A stretch of DNA of 64,000 bases from Proteus penneri (GTDB taxonomy: Bacteria; Pseudomonadota; Gammaproteobacteria; Enterobacterales; Enterobacteriaceae), in assembly GCF_003144535.1 (NCBI RefSeq), contig NZ_PHFJ01000015.1, positions 53,169-117,168 of the forward strand. Reading direction: 5' to 3'. The notes under the pieces are model-generated. The model saw nothing but the letters and a program-made list of their open reading frames with translations. It was not told where the DNA came from and searched no databases. The translations under genes and the position numbers were made by a program. Below are positions 49,178 to 58,146 of the stretch, one piece after another (position 1 is the stretch's first letter; the number at the start of each line of letters is the position of its first letter).

Positions 49178-50527
49178 ATGCGAATAAAAAAACTCTCTGC
49201 CATTTTATTTATATGGATGCTAAGTTTTCACGCTTTTGCGATCACTCTGTCTGATCTTTATTTCTTAGCAATAAAAAATGATCCTACATTTAATGCTGCG
49301 ATTAAAGAGCAGATTGCAGGTAAAGAGTATGAAAATATTGGATTATCTCAATTACTCCCAAGCGTACATGTCAATTATCAAAATAACCCACGAAATTGGC
49401 AACGAAAAGTTTATCCTATTAATACAAGTAAAGGAGAAATGGAAAGAATAGAATATCAAAATTACCAAAGCCATTCTGTCAGTGCCATTATTAGCCAACC
49501 ACTCTTTGATTACACGGCATTTAGTGATTACAAATCATCAATAATCAAAACATTATTATCAGACAGTCGTTATCAAGTTAAATTTTCCGAACTAGTGATC
49601 AGATTAGTGGATAATTATATAGAATTGGCTTATGCGCAGGATAAATTATTATTAAATCTATCACAGCAAGAAATTTATAAACAACAGCTAATATCAAGCC
49701 AGCGTTTATTCGAATTAGGAGAAGGAACAAAAACAGATATTTCAGAGATCCAAACACGATTATATTTAACTCAATCGCAATATACAGATATCCAGCTTGA
49801 ATTAGATAACGCTAAAAATAAACTAAGTTCAATGATTGGTACACCACTACCTGATGCTGAACATATAGCAAGATTAAATAATAATAGTTTTATATTACAA
49901 CCAATCACACCCAATAATTATGAATCATGGGAAAATGAGGCTATGCAAAACAACCTCAATATTCAAACCGCTCGTTATGAAATGGCAATAGCAAAACAAG
50001 AAATAGAAAAAAATAGAGGTGAATTTTTCCCAACAGTGCAACTCTATGCTTCTTATTCTAATAGTGATTCTGATAGCAATAATACCGTAAATCAAAAATA
50101 TCAATCAGCAAACGTTGGATTTTATGTCAGCTTGCCTTTACTTAATGGCGGAAAAACAACAGCCTCAATGCGCCAATCTACTGCCTTGTATCAGATGAGT
50201 GCTTTTGAAAGAGATGCAATCATCCAGAAAATCACGCAAGAATTACGTCATCAATACCAAATATGTACAACCAGTAATATTAAATTGAATGCCTATGAGC
50301 AATCCGTTTCCTCTGCTAAATTGCAATTAGATGCAACTCAAAAAAGTTATATTGGCGGACAAAGAACAATGGTTGATGTTCTTAATGCTGAAGAATTATT
50401 ATATCGTTCTCAACAAGATTTAATTAAAGCTAAATATGATTACATTCAGGCTTGGGCATTATTGCATCAATATACTAATACATTAGATATTGAAAAAATA
50501 AAATTAATTGAAGACTATTTTCAATAG
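49178..50527 (+). CDS. zapD: ZapD, TolC-family outer-membrane channel
   Basis: The 449-aa protein has a signal peptide (MRIKKLSAILFIWMLSFHAFA) and the two TolC-type repeats rich in coiled coil: LAIKNDPTFNAAIKEQIAGKEYENIGLSQLLPSV, VGFYVSLPLLNGGKTTASMRQS, SYIGGQRTMVDVLNAEELLYRSQQDL. It is the outer-membrane channel completing the ZapBCD exporter. It overlaps no gene and is 2 bases from zapC, so it depends on the same transcript. A terminator follows. Confidence 0.93.
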   Translation: MRIKKLSAILFIWMLSFHAFAITLSDLYFLAIKNDPTFNAAIKEQIAGKEYENIGLSQLLPSVHVNYQNNPRNWQRKVYPINTSKGEMERIEYQNYQSHSVSAIISQPLFDYTAFSDYKSSIIKTLLSDSRYQVKFSELVIRLVDNYIELAYAQDKLLLNLSQQEIYKQQLISSQRLFELGEGTKTDISEIQTRLYLTQSQYTDIQLELDNAKNKLSSMIGTPLPDAEHIARLNNNSFILQPITPNNYESWENEAMQNNLNIQTARYEMAIAKQEIEKNRGEFFPTVQLYASYSNSDSDSNNTVNQKYQSANVGFYVSLPLLNGGKTTASMRQSTALYQMSAFERDAIIQKITQELRHQYQICTTSNIKLNAYEQSVSSAKLQLDATQKSYIGGQRTMVDVLNAEELLYRSQQDLIKAKYDYIQAWALLHQYTNTLDIEKIKLIEDYFQ

Positions 50528-50567
50528 AATTGTTAATTATCTTTGATAACAGATATGAGTATAATTA

Positions 50568-50604
50568 TAAAAGTCCTAGATCGTGGATAGATATAGGACT
50601 TTTA
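50568..50604 (+). terminator. Terminator after zapD
   Basis: AAAAGTCCTA (50569-50578) pairs with TAGGACTTTT (50594-50603). It lies 41 bases past the zapD stop and is T-rich afterwards. Confidence 0.7.
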
Positions 50605-50648
50605 GTTATAAGTAATCGTTAATTACTTATTTTAGCTAGCGGGTATCA

Positions 50649-50741
50649 TCACTTCTTTTTATTACCGTACAACGTTAGTACACGGTGAGTAAGAGCAATT
50701 GATGCCAGACCGATAAAACACTCAGCTAGGAAAATCAGCAT
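50649..50741 (-). CDS. Candidate 30-aa small membrane protein
   Basis: The minus-strand frame reads MLIFLAECFIGLASIALTHR followed by VLTLYGNKKK: one hydrophobic helix and a basic tail, the build of type I toxins (Ldr-like) or regulatory membrane peptides. GGGGG lies 6 bases before the ATG. A matching CCCCC lies 25 bases further upstream on the same strand and could mask it in a hairpin. No family recognised. The surrounding 490-base gap is otherwise free of genes. Confidence 0.5.
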   Translation of the reverse strand: MLIFLAECFIGLASIALTHRVLTLYGNKKK

Positions 50742-51017
50742 AAATTACCCCCATTCATAAGTACATTCTGTTTGGGCGGGGGCTCTGATAAAGTAAAGTG
50801 ACTTGTCATATAATGCTTAGCTAACTCCGATTTAATGGACACATTTTAAACCTATCATTAAAACCCCAAAGAGCAAAATATATTTTTCAACAAAATCCAT
50901 TTTTGGACTTTGATCACATAAAAACAACACAAAAAATCAAATCAATGTCATTTTTAAAGTTAAATTTATTTACTCTTTTATAACCGCATTTAAAGAAAGA
51001 AATAATTTTAAAATCAG

Positions 51018-52668
51018 TTAATTAAAGAAAACAAATGTTAAATCACCCTGCTTTTCTACGATAGGTTTTACCTTTAACTGGCTTATAATAGATAATATAT
51101 CTTTCCGCTCTGGACGAACCAAAACAATTGCAATCCCTTGGTAGTTATTCGCTTCAATTAAGTTAACTAGCTGCTTAATATCATAATATTTATTTTGCAC
51201 ATCAATCAGGATATGCTAGACCATAAGCTAACTCTCCTTTCGTCTCTGTTAAACGAATATCAGTGCGTTTTAACCCCCATGCTAAAGACGTTCCAATCCC
51301 AACTTCATCAGTTAAAATATAAGGCTTATTTGCTAACTCATTATAATAATGATTAATTTCCTTTTCAGGGGTGCTTTTGCTTTCTATTTTATGAGGAATA
51401 ACATATCCAATTACTAGACTTAATCCTATTGAGCAAAATAAAGTCAGTAACCGAGTAGGTTTAAAGAATGAAGCAATTCCCATCACACTCCAACATAAAA
51501 AACCAACAATACCCAGCAATGCTTTATATTGCTCATTTGTTTCATATAACGTAAATCGTGTAGAGAAAAGTGAATAAATAATAATAGAAATGCCGACAAG
51601 CCCAAAAACAGTATTTATAATTGCATTAATATTATGAATTTTTTCATTTTGTTCATTTCTTAGCTCTTCTATGTAATGTGCAATCAAGATAGAAAGTGGC
51701 ACAAAACAAGGTAACATATAGGTTAATAACTTACCGCTAGAGGCAGAAAAAAAAGAAAAAAATAGAAAGAACCAAAATGAAAAATAAAGCGTCCCTTTTT
51801 TCAATAAAATAGCTGATTTAATAGCCCCAAATAAGAATCCTAACCAAGGCAAAATACCTAAAATAATAATAGGTAAATAAAACCACATAGGTTGTGATCT
51901 TGCAGACCCCTTTTCAACAAAGCGTTGAACATGCTCAATCCAAAAGAAATAGTGCCAATAATCAGAAGCTTGAAGTGCAACCGAAATAACCCATGGACCA
52001 GCAATAATAAGCATAGAAATAAGCGCGATTAGTGCATAACAAAGGACTTCTTTAAAACGAGATAAGCTAATTGCAGTTACAACAAAAACTAATGCAGGTA
52101 ATACAACAGCAATAAAACCTTTAGTTAAAAAACCTAATCCACAGAAGACACCAACTAAAATATAAGCACTGATTTTTGGTTTTCTATTCTGTGCAGATAA
52201 TCCTCTTAAAAAATAATACATCGCAATAGTGACAAACATTGTCACTATAGGATCAAGAATATTGTAGGTACCAATAGCTAATACCAGAAACGAGGATAAA
52301 AAGACCACTAGTGCATTAAACGCCAAATTACGATTATGCCAAACTAGCATAGCGGCACGATAAACAAATAAGCCAGTTAATAAAGTTGAAGTGACAACGA
52401 CAATACGAACAGAAAAATTCCCCTCACCAAATAACCATTGTGCAATACTGTTAAGCCAATACCCCAACACTGGCTTTTCAAAATAGCGAATATCCAGCAT
52501 ATAAGGTACAGACCAATTACCTGATACAAGCATTTCTCGACTAATTTCAGCATAGCGGATCTCATCTGGTTGCCAGAGTAGTCGGGTTTCGAGAGGAATG
52601 AAATAAGTTAAAAATATAAAAATAAAAAGTAGAAACCATTTATATCTTTCTACAAAATCAACACGCAT
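51018..52668 (-). pseudogene. ArnT-like glycosyltransferase, split by a 4-bp duplication
   Basis: ArnT transfers 4-amino-4-deoxy-L-arabinose to lipid A in the inner membrane, causing polymyxin resistance. The product has LLWQPDEIRYAEISREMLVSGNW near the N-terminus and about twelve membrane segments; 488 aa lead to a stop at 51202 (AYGLAYPD). The next frame (51018-51200) continues the family's C-terminal domain (QNKYYDIKQLVNLIEANN). Removing one copy of a tandem TGAT at 51201-51208 restores a single frame of about 548 aa (E. coli 550). The ATG at 52668 has GAGGA upstream. This is a stand-alone paralogue outside an arn operon. Confidence 0.85.
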
Positions 52669-53049
52669 ATATTCCTCGTTAAAATAAAACAATATCACTT
52701 TATACAAACTATTCACTTAGAATAGCTATCCTATAAAAGATTCAATTATTATTTATTAAATTATAATTAATTATTATATTGCTTTATTTTTAACCAAAAA
52801 AAGAGTATCAAAAACCAAGATCTTCAATATTAATCAATATGATAAACTGTAATTCAGTTGGAAAGTTAAATATTGCGTTATTAATCTTTTATTAGTAGCA
52901 GCGAGTTTTGATCAAAAGATTAATCTAATTAGTATTGAAATAAAGATAGAAGGTAAAAAATTAAACATAAACAGCAGATAAACAAAAAACCAGAAGGAAC
53001 TTATTCTGGTTTTTGATTATTTTATTAAATTATATGATATATAAGGATC
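52669..53049. other. AT-rich intergenic region with a terminator
   Basis: A 381-base gap upstream of the arnT-like gene. Apart from the hairpin at 52985-53014 I see nothing coding or structured. Confidence 0.5.
52983..53014 (-). terminator. Terminator of the AhpD-like gene
   Basis: AAAAACCAGAA (52985-52995) pairs with TTCTGGTTTTT (53004-53014). On the minus strand the stem ends in a T run. It lies 36 bases beyond the stop codon at 53050. Confidence 0.85.
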
Positions 53050-53388
53050 TTATTTACTAAACTCTTTAAAAGCGCCCATGGTGTTGGATGCATACATAAC
53101 TGAAGGCCCTCCGCCCATATAAATAGCAACACCTAATGCTTCTGCAAGTTCTTGTTCTGTTGTACCGAGTTCGACTAAAGTTTTAGTATGAAATCCAATG
53201 CAACCATCACAACGATTGGCAACAGCAATGGCGATAGCGATCAATTCTTTTGTTTTTGCATCTAAAGCGCCTTCTTTACCACCCGCTTTTGTCGTGCTCA
53301 TAAAAGCTTTCATTACTTCTGGAATATTTTGAGACAATGCCCCCATATTACTAGCAATGTCTGTTACTATTTCTTTGTACTTACTCAT
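53050..53388 (-). CDS. Carboxymuconolactone decarboxylase / AhpD-like protein
   Basis: The 112-aa protein has the AhpD core CDGCIGFHTKTLVELGTTEQELAEALGVAIYMGG with a CxxC pair and downstream His, as in small alkylhydroperoxidase-like proteins. Such proteins may have peroxidase-reducing activity, but the exact role is not known here. Complete, with its own terminator. It diverges from yhdN. Confidence 0.88.
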   Translation of the reverse strand: MSKYKEIVTDIASNMGALSQNIPEVMKAFMSTTKAGGKEGALDAKTKELIAIAIAVANRCDGCIGFHTKTLVELGTTEQELAEALGVAIYMGGGPSVMYASNTMGAFKEFSK

Positions 53389-53520
53389 TAGATATCCCTT
53401 TATTAATATATATTTTTATATAATATAAAAATATAATATCAAATTATATAATTTGATCAAGATAAATTAAGCATAGTGATCTTTTCTGCTTAAAATAAGC
53501 TCAAAATAACGAGGTTTACA

Positions 53521-53910
53521 ATGTCAATTATTGATGAATGGGCTGAACGCCATATTGAACAAGCACTACAAAAAGGTGAGCTATCATCACTTAAAGGTGA
53601 AGGTAAACCGCTGATCATTGATGATAATAGTCATGTACCTGAGTCACTTAGAGCTAGCTATCATTTGTTAAAAAATGCAGGTTTCTTACCTCCTGAAATG
53701 CAAGATAGAAAAGAAGCATTATCTCTAGCCGAAATCCTAAGTACGCTGAATGAAGCAGGAGAAGAGCATGAATCACTACAAAAGCGTTTAGTATTGCTTG
53801 AATTAAAATTACAACAAGCAGGTTTAGATACTCAGTTTTTACATGCAGACTATGCTACACAACTAACAGAAAAATTGGCAAATCATAAAAAAGAAGTAGA
53901 TCAAAAATAA
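53521..53910 (+). CDS. yhdN: DUF1992 protein YhdN
   Basis: The 129-aa protein begins IIDEWAERHIEQALQKGELSSLKGEGKPL and contains VPESLRASYHLLKNAGFLPPEMQ, matching E. coli YhdN and the DnaJC28-like conserved domain (DUF1992). The C-terminal half is helical and charged. Function unknown. A terminator shared with the convergent AbgT-family gene follows. Confidence 0.88.
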   Translation: MSIIDEWAERHIEQALQKGELSSLKGEGKPLIIDDNSHVPESLRASYHLLKNAGFLPPEMQDRKEALSLAEILSTLNEAGEEHESLQKRLVLLELKLQQAGLDTQFLHADYATQLTEKLANHKKEVDQK

Positions 53911-53925
53911 TGAAATATCAGAATA

Positions 53926-53959
53926 GAAAAAGCCTATACATCCTTGTATAAGCTTTTTT
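53926..53959. terminator. Bidirectional terminator between yhdN and the AbgT-family gene
   Basis: AAAAAGCCTATACA pairs with TGTATAAGCTTTTTT around a TCCT loop (one bulge). It lies between two converging genes and has A/T runs on both sides. Confidence 0.85.
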
Positions 53960-53971
53960 CATCGCAGAAAA

Positions 53972-55549
53972 TTAACCTGCTGTTGGAGAATAGTACGTTG
54001 GTGAGCCAGGCCCTACAGGTAAGTTAAATACAAATACCCATAAGTAGAATAATAATGACCAACCAATTAAGAAAATAATAGAATATGGCAACATCATAGA
54101 GATCATAGTACCAATCCCCGTGTCTTTCTTATATTTTGTTGCAACGGCTAATATCAAACCAAAATAACTCATCATTGGTGTAATGATATTAGTAACAGAA
54201 TCTCCTATTCGATAGGCTGCTTGAATTGTCTCTGGCGCATAGCCTGCAAGCATTAACATTGGTACAAAGATAGGTGCTGTAACCGCCCATTGTGCTGATG
54301 CTGAACCAATCATTAAGTTAATAAATGCACAGATTAAAATAAAGCCTAAAAATAGTAATCCACTCGGCATATCAATACTATTAAGTAGTGCTGCACCCTT
54401 AACAGCAATAACCTGACCGATGTTTGTCCAACCAAAGAATGCAACAAACTGAGCCGCAAAGAAAATAATGACTAAATAGAGCCCAAGCGTACTCATCGAA
54501 TTAGCCATAGCATCAACGATATCTTTATCTGTACGCATTGTTTTAGCAATCCATCCATAAACAATACCCGGAATTGCAAAGAATAAGAAAATAAAGACAA
54601 CAATAGATTTTAAGAAAGGAGAATTGCCAATTAACCCTGTCTCTTGGTTTCTCAATATACCATTTTCAGGAACAACCGTTAGCGCTAAAATCACCCCCAT
54701 AACAATAAAGGTTCCTGTTGCAGCCCATAATGCTTTCTTTTCTAGGGGCGTGACTTCAGCAGCATTCCTTAAATCATTTTCTTCATCATCAAGTTCGTTA
54801 CCGTTATAAGGCCCTAGCTGAGGCTCAACGATTTTTTCTGTAATGAAGTAACCTAAGAAAGTAATAAGGAATGTACTGACAAACATAAAGTACCAGTTTG
54901 CTTCAGCACCAACGATATAAGCTGGATCTATAATGCGCGCTGCTTGTTGCGTAATACCTGATAATAACGGATCTATCGTTCCTAAGAGTAAGTTAGCAGA
55001 ATAACCACCTGAAACCCCTGCAAATGCAGCCGCTAGACCAGCAAGAGGATGCCGTCCTAACGAATGGAAGATAATTGCTGATAACGGTATCAGTACGACA
55101 TAACCTAATTCAGCCGCAGTATTAGACATAATACCTGCAAAAACAATTGCCATAGTGGTCATTTTACGAGGTGCTTTCATTACCACTAAACGCATAACCG
55201 CAGATAATAAACCTGCACGTTCAGCAATACCGACACCTAATAACGCCACCAGCACCGTACCTAATGGTGCAAACCCTGTAAAGTTTGTGACAACATTTGC
55301 CAATATACGACGAATACCATCTGCATCTAACAAACTAATAATGTGGATATAGCCATCTTCTGCGCGTCCTTTGGCACCTTCCGGCCGAGGATCTTGTACC
55401 GTAACACCGAAGTATTCGCCAACGGCAGAAGAGACAAGTAAAATAGCAATTAAAATAATAAATAAAATGACGGGATGGGGTAGCGCATTTCCTAGCCATT
55501 CCACTGTGCGTAGAAAGCGACTGCCTCCCTGTTTTTTTGTTTGCATCAT
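53972..55549 (-). CDS. AbgT-family transporter
   Basis: The 525-aa inner-membrane protein has about twelve membrane segments and AbgT-family sequence features: FTGFAPLGTVLVALLGVGIAERAGLL, HPLAGLAAAFAGVSGGYSANLLLGTIDPLLSGITQ, and a C-terminal LPVGPGSPTYY. Family members import p-aminobenzoyl-glutamate or export sulfonamides/antimetabolites; which applies here is not clear. No abgA/abgB lies next to it. AAGGA precedes the start. Confidence 0.9.
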   Translation of the reverse strand: MMQTKKQGGSRFLRTVEWLGNALPHPVILFIILIAILLVSSAVGEYFGVTVQDPRPEGAKGRAEDGYIHIISLLDADGIRRILANVVTNFTGFAPLGTVLVALLGVGIAERAGLLSAVMRLVVMKAPRKMTTMAIVFAGIMSNTAAELGYVVLIPLSAIIFHSLGRHPLAGLAAAFAGVSGGYSANLLLGTIDPLLSGITQQAARIIDPAYIVGAEANWYFMFVSTFLITFLGYFITEKIVEPQLGPYNGNELDDEENDLRNAAEVTPLEKKALWAATGTFIVMGVILALTVVPENGILRNQETGLIGNSPFLKSIVVFIFLFFAIPGIVYGWIAKTMRTDKDIVDAMANSMSTLGLYLVIIFFAAQFVAFFGWTNIGQVIAVKGAALLNSIDMPSGLLFLGFILICAFINLMIGSASAQWAVTAPIFVPMLMLAGYAPETIQAAYRIGDSVTNIITPMMSYFGLILAVATKYKKDTGIGTMISMMLPYSIIFLIGWSLLFYLWVFVFNLPVGPGSPTYYSPTAG

Positions 55550-56084
55550 TTATCCTTTTTATAAAAAAACAGAAAATGCACAGTACACAACCCTTTTTGT
55601 TATGACTATCTGTTAATCCTATTTATAAGCATCTTATTTAGGATAAATATCAGTATAAAATTATCAGGTTAAATATTTTTTACCTTAATAAACAACAAAA
55701 TAAAAGAAAATTACACAATTACAAATCACTTATATTAAAATTAATTTATAATATCTAAAATTAAAAAATGTGCATAAGGTAACATTTTTTAACATAATTA
55801 TGATTATTTATTAACCTAAAGCAGATAAAAACACCTTGAATTAATAATCAGAAACGATTAAACACTCAGGCAAACCTGATAGTAACGGTCGTAATTACTA
55901 TAAAAGAAAAAATAATGACGAATAAACAGTCAGATTAGGTTAAAACTTTAGATTATTTGTAACATTATGAAGTGATTTTGCAGTAGATATTAAACGTATT
56001 AATATACATAAAATGAAGAATTGCTGATCTAAAAAAGAGAATTAGAAACCGTAAAATAAATATTTAAAAGAATGTCACAGATAT

Positions 56085-56112
56085 TTGAAAGATAAAATGT
56101 GATATTTACAAT
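56085..56112 (+). promoter_or_regulatory. Promoter of candidate small RNA
   Basis: TTGAAA (56085-56090), a 16-base spacer and TACAAT (56107-56112) each match five of six sigma70 consensus bases. Predicted transcription starts near 56119. Confidence 0.6.
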
Positions 56113-56118
56113 TCCATC

Positions 56119-56287
56119 ATGCCTGTACACGCTGAGCTCTTTTCGTCCCCCATGGAACCCCTTTCTGATTTTTTGTTTGACTCTTGCAGTTGCCAGACCG
56201 CAAGATGTTTTAACAAATTAAAAAGGAGTTAATAGCTTATTCAAAGCTGAAAGCTTTACGGGATCCCCCAGCCTTGCAGGGGTTTTC
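56119..56287 (+). ncRNA. Candidate small RNA (or 37-aa ORF) downstream of mrpJ
   Basis: A 170-base stretch visibly richer in G+C than its AT-rich surroundings begins at a good promoter. It contains a hairpin CTTGC-A-GT...AC-C-GCAAG (56182-56203), a short paired region around AAGCTT (56234-56257), and ends with CCCC...GGGG-TTTT (56266-56286), a terminator-like hairpin. An ATG at 56119 opens a 37-codon frame (MPVHAELFSSPMEPLSDF...) to 56232 but would be leaderless with no ribosome-binding site, so an RNA is favoured. No known sRNA family recognised. Confidence 0.5.
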
Positions 56288-56292
56288 TATGA

Positions 56293-56322
56293 ACAAAAAA
56301 AGGGCAGGGATGTCCCTGCCTT
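56293..56322 (-). terminator. Terminator of the mrp operon
   Basis: GGCAGGGA-TG-TCCCTGCC (56303-56320) forms a GC-rich stem; on the minus strand it ends in a run of T. It lies 76 bases beyond the mrpJ stop and faces the candidate small RNA tail-to-tail. Confidence 0.85.
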
Positions 56323-56397
56323 ACCAATTTGGTAATCAATCAAAGAATAAAAATACGCATTAAAACACCAAGTTTGAGTATCCTCTAGCGATATGCA

Positions 56398-56718
56398 CTA
56401 GTATGAAAAAACATCAGGTGTTGCTTCAGCGATGATATTGCTACATTTATCAATGCGCGAATTTTCTGATGAGGATTTTGGTATAAAACAATCTTCAAAA
56501 AACCAATAAATAGGTGTATTAAGATAATTGGCTAATAAAACAAGATAACTTAAATCAATTTTATTCATGCCTCGCTCATATCGAGAGAATTGCTGTTGGC
56601 TTACACCAATTTTTTTAGCAATTTGCATACCAGTGTAACCTAATTCTTTACGCTTTTTCTGAATTCGTTTTCCAACTAACGCATTAACATTAATATCTGT
56701 AAAATCGTAATTCATCAT
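56398..56718 (-). CDS. mrpJ: MrpJ, fimbria-linked repressor of motility
   Basis: The 106-aa XRE/Cro-type DNA-binding protein has helix-turn-helix LGYTGMQIAKKIGVSQQQFSRYERGMNKID (about residues 26-56). MrpJ of Proteus is the last gene of the mrp operon and represses flagellar genes when fimbriae are expressed. The ATG at 56716-56718 has AGGTGA upstream. It lies 20 bases past mrpH and is followed by the operon terminator. Confidence 0.93.
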   Translation of the reverse strand: MMNYDFTDINVNALVGKRIQKKRKELGYTGMQIAKKIGVSQQQFSRYERGMNKIDLSYLVLLANYLNTPIYWFFEDCFIPKSSSENSRIDKCSNIIAEATPDVFSY

Positions 56719-56738
56719 ATATTCACCTATTATCATGA

Positions 56739-57566
56739 TTAAGGCATCGTTAAAATAATTGAGCCCGAACCAGAGAAATAGCCCGGTGCAACGCGACCAT
56801 TCGTGTGTAAAATTGATTTAACCTCTACAGGTATGGTTCCATTTGCAGGAACATTAATTACTGTACCTTTTTCACCAGGATAATTATCAAGAAACAAATC
56901 GGCATAAAGGCTATTATCAGGTCGCAATGGTACTCGGCCACTGTCTGAGCCTGATGCAATAACCAGAACTTTCATAGCTAAATTACAAGTCACATTAATA
57001 TTTTTAGCTCGTGTTGCATTTTCTAAACTCGCTTCGTCAATATCACCATAATTAAGGTTTACAGCTCCTTCTGTTATTTTGCATGCACCAACAGGTGGTG
57101 GCGCAATCCCACATAGTGATCCCGGTAATAAACGTCCATTTGGTGACCAGCCTCCTTCCTTAGATTCATAAAATAGCCCGACACATTCTTGATTTGAGGT
57201 AAGCGGATCACCAACATGCCGTGCCGTGCCTTGTATTGGAAAGCTTTCCATTCGCATTACCGCATCACGAACGCCAGCTAAATAAGGCTCTTTTTCAACA
57301 CGGACAATGCTTCTTACCGCCGATCCTGGAGAACCATTAGCATCATGCTTATGGTTAATTGTTATCCAGCATTGACTCCAACCATAACAAGGATTTGGAG
57401 TGTAAGGATCTTCAGGATCCCAGCGTTGAATAACATAGGTATAGGTTGCATTTGCTGGTGTTCCTGTTGATTTGGTTATATAAGAAAAGATGGATGCCAT
57501 CGCAGGCGCTGAAAACAGCAAACCTATTGCAATACATAAAGCTGGAAGTCGCTTTAATATGGACAT
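56739..57566 (-). CDS. mrpH: MrpH, MR/P fimbrial tip adhesin
   Basis: MrpH is the tip adhesin of MR/P fimbriae, needed for Klebsiella-type haemagglutination and biofilm. The 275-aa protein (same length as P. mirabilis MrpH) has a signal peptide (MSILKRLPALCIAIGLLFSAPAMA), an N-terminal receptor-binding domain with two cysteine pairs (CYGWSQC; CVGLF...CG), and a C-terminal pilin domain ending SGSGSIILTMP. The ATG at 57566 has GAGG upstream; an in-frame start 12 bases earlier is less likely. Confidence 0.94.
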   Translation of the reverse strand: MSILKRLPALCIAIGLLFSAPAMASIFSYITKSTGTPANATYTYVIQRWDPEDPYTPNPCYGWSQCWITINHKHDANGSPGSAVRSIVRVEKEPYLAGVRDAVMRMESFPIQGTARHVGDPLTSNQECVGLFYESKEGGWSPNGRLLPGSLCGIAPPPVGACKITEGAVNLNYGDIDEASLENATRAKNINVTCNLAMKVLVIASGSDSGRVPLRPDNSLYADLFLDNYPGEKGTVINVPANGTIPVEVKSILHTNGRVAPGYFSGSGSIILTMP

Positions 57567-57587
57567 ATAAAACCTCAACCCTAATAA

Positions 57588-58136
57588 TTAGTCATAATTC
57601 AAATGGAATGTGGCAATCGCACTAAATGGGCCGCGTTTAATGGATTGGTTAGCAATCGCATCTGGCTCCCCTTGAATAAAGGCATAAAAATTTAAAATCG
57701 TGTCATCCGCATTTAATGACATTTTGTCTGTTTCTTTATTAACAGGTAGCGCATTTCCATTTTCAGATTCCAAACCAACAGCAATACCCGACGCTTGACT
57801 ACTTGGGCTAATTGCTAAAAAACCTTGCCCTGCCATGGCTTGATTTTCATCACCTTTGAAGGTGATCTTGACACTTTTACCAATCGTTAAATCACATTCA
57901 GACAAGCGTATTTGAAACAACTTGCTTGGTGTTCTTTGATACGCATAAAGGTTTTTGTCCGGAATATTGCCAAAATCTAACTCAACAGTTTCGTCACCGG
58001 GTTTTATGGTGCAAGGCTCGTCAACTAATATGCCGTGAAAACGCATATTGTCCGGCGCTGAAAAAGCAGTTGATGTTAATCCCGTAAATGTAACTAGACC
58101 CAATATGAACGGGATCGATAATCTTTTAATATTCAT
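57588..58136 (-). CDS. mrpG: MrpG, minor fimbrial subunit
   Basis: The 182-aa pilin has a signal peptide (MNIKRLSIPFILGLVTFTGLTSTAFSA) and a typical type 1/P-like pilin body: CTIKPGDETVELDFG, cysteine pair C...C in SECDLTIG, and a penultimate-tyrosine end FHLNYD. It is donor-strand assembled by MrpC/MrpD and thought to act as adaptor near the tip. The ATG at 58136 has AGGAG upstream; the longer frame would overlap mrpF. Confidence 0.92.
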   Translation of the reverse strand: MNIKRLSIPFILGLVTFTGLTSTAFSAPDNMRFHGILVDEPCTIKPGDETVELDFGNIPDKNLYAYQRTPSKLFQIRLSECDLTIGKSVKITFKGDENQAMAGQGFLAISPSSQASGIAVGLESENGNALPVNKETDKMSLNADDTILNFYAFIQGEPDAIANQSIKRGPFSAIATFHLNYD

Positions 58137-58146
58137 CAATACGCTC

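Noticed and set aside
50805..50830. TATAAT on the plus strand at about 50810 as an antisense promoter for the small peptide gene
   Set aside because: A transcript from it would run away from the peptide gene, and the -35 hexamer is poor.
56119..56320. Known sRNAs or riboswitches (CyaR, GcvB, RyhB, SgrS, 6S, Mn riboswitch) at this locus
   Set aside because: None of the remembered consensus sequences fits; only a generic promoter-hairpin-terminator unit is supported.
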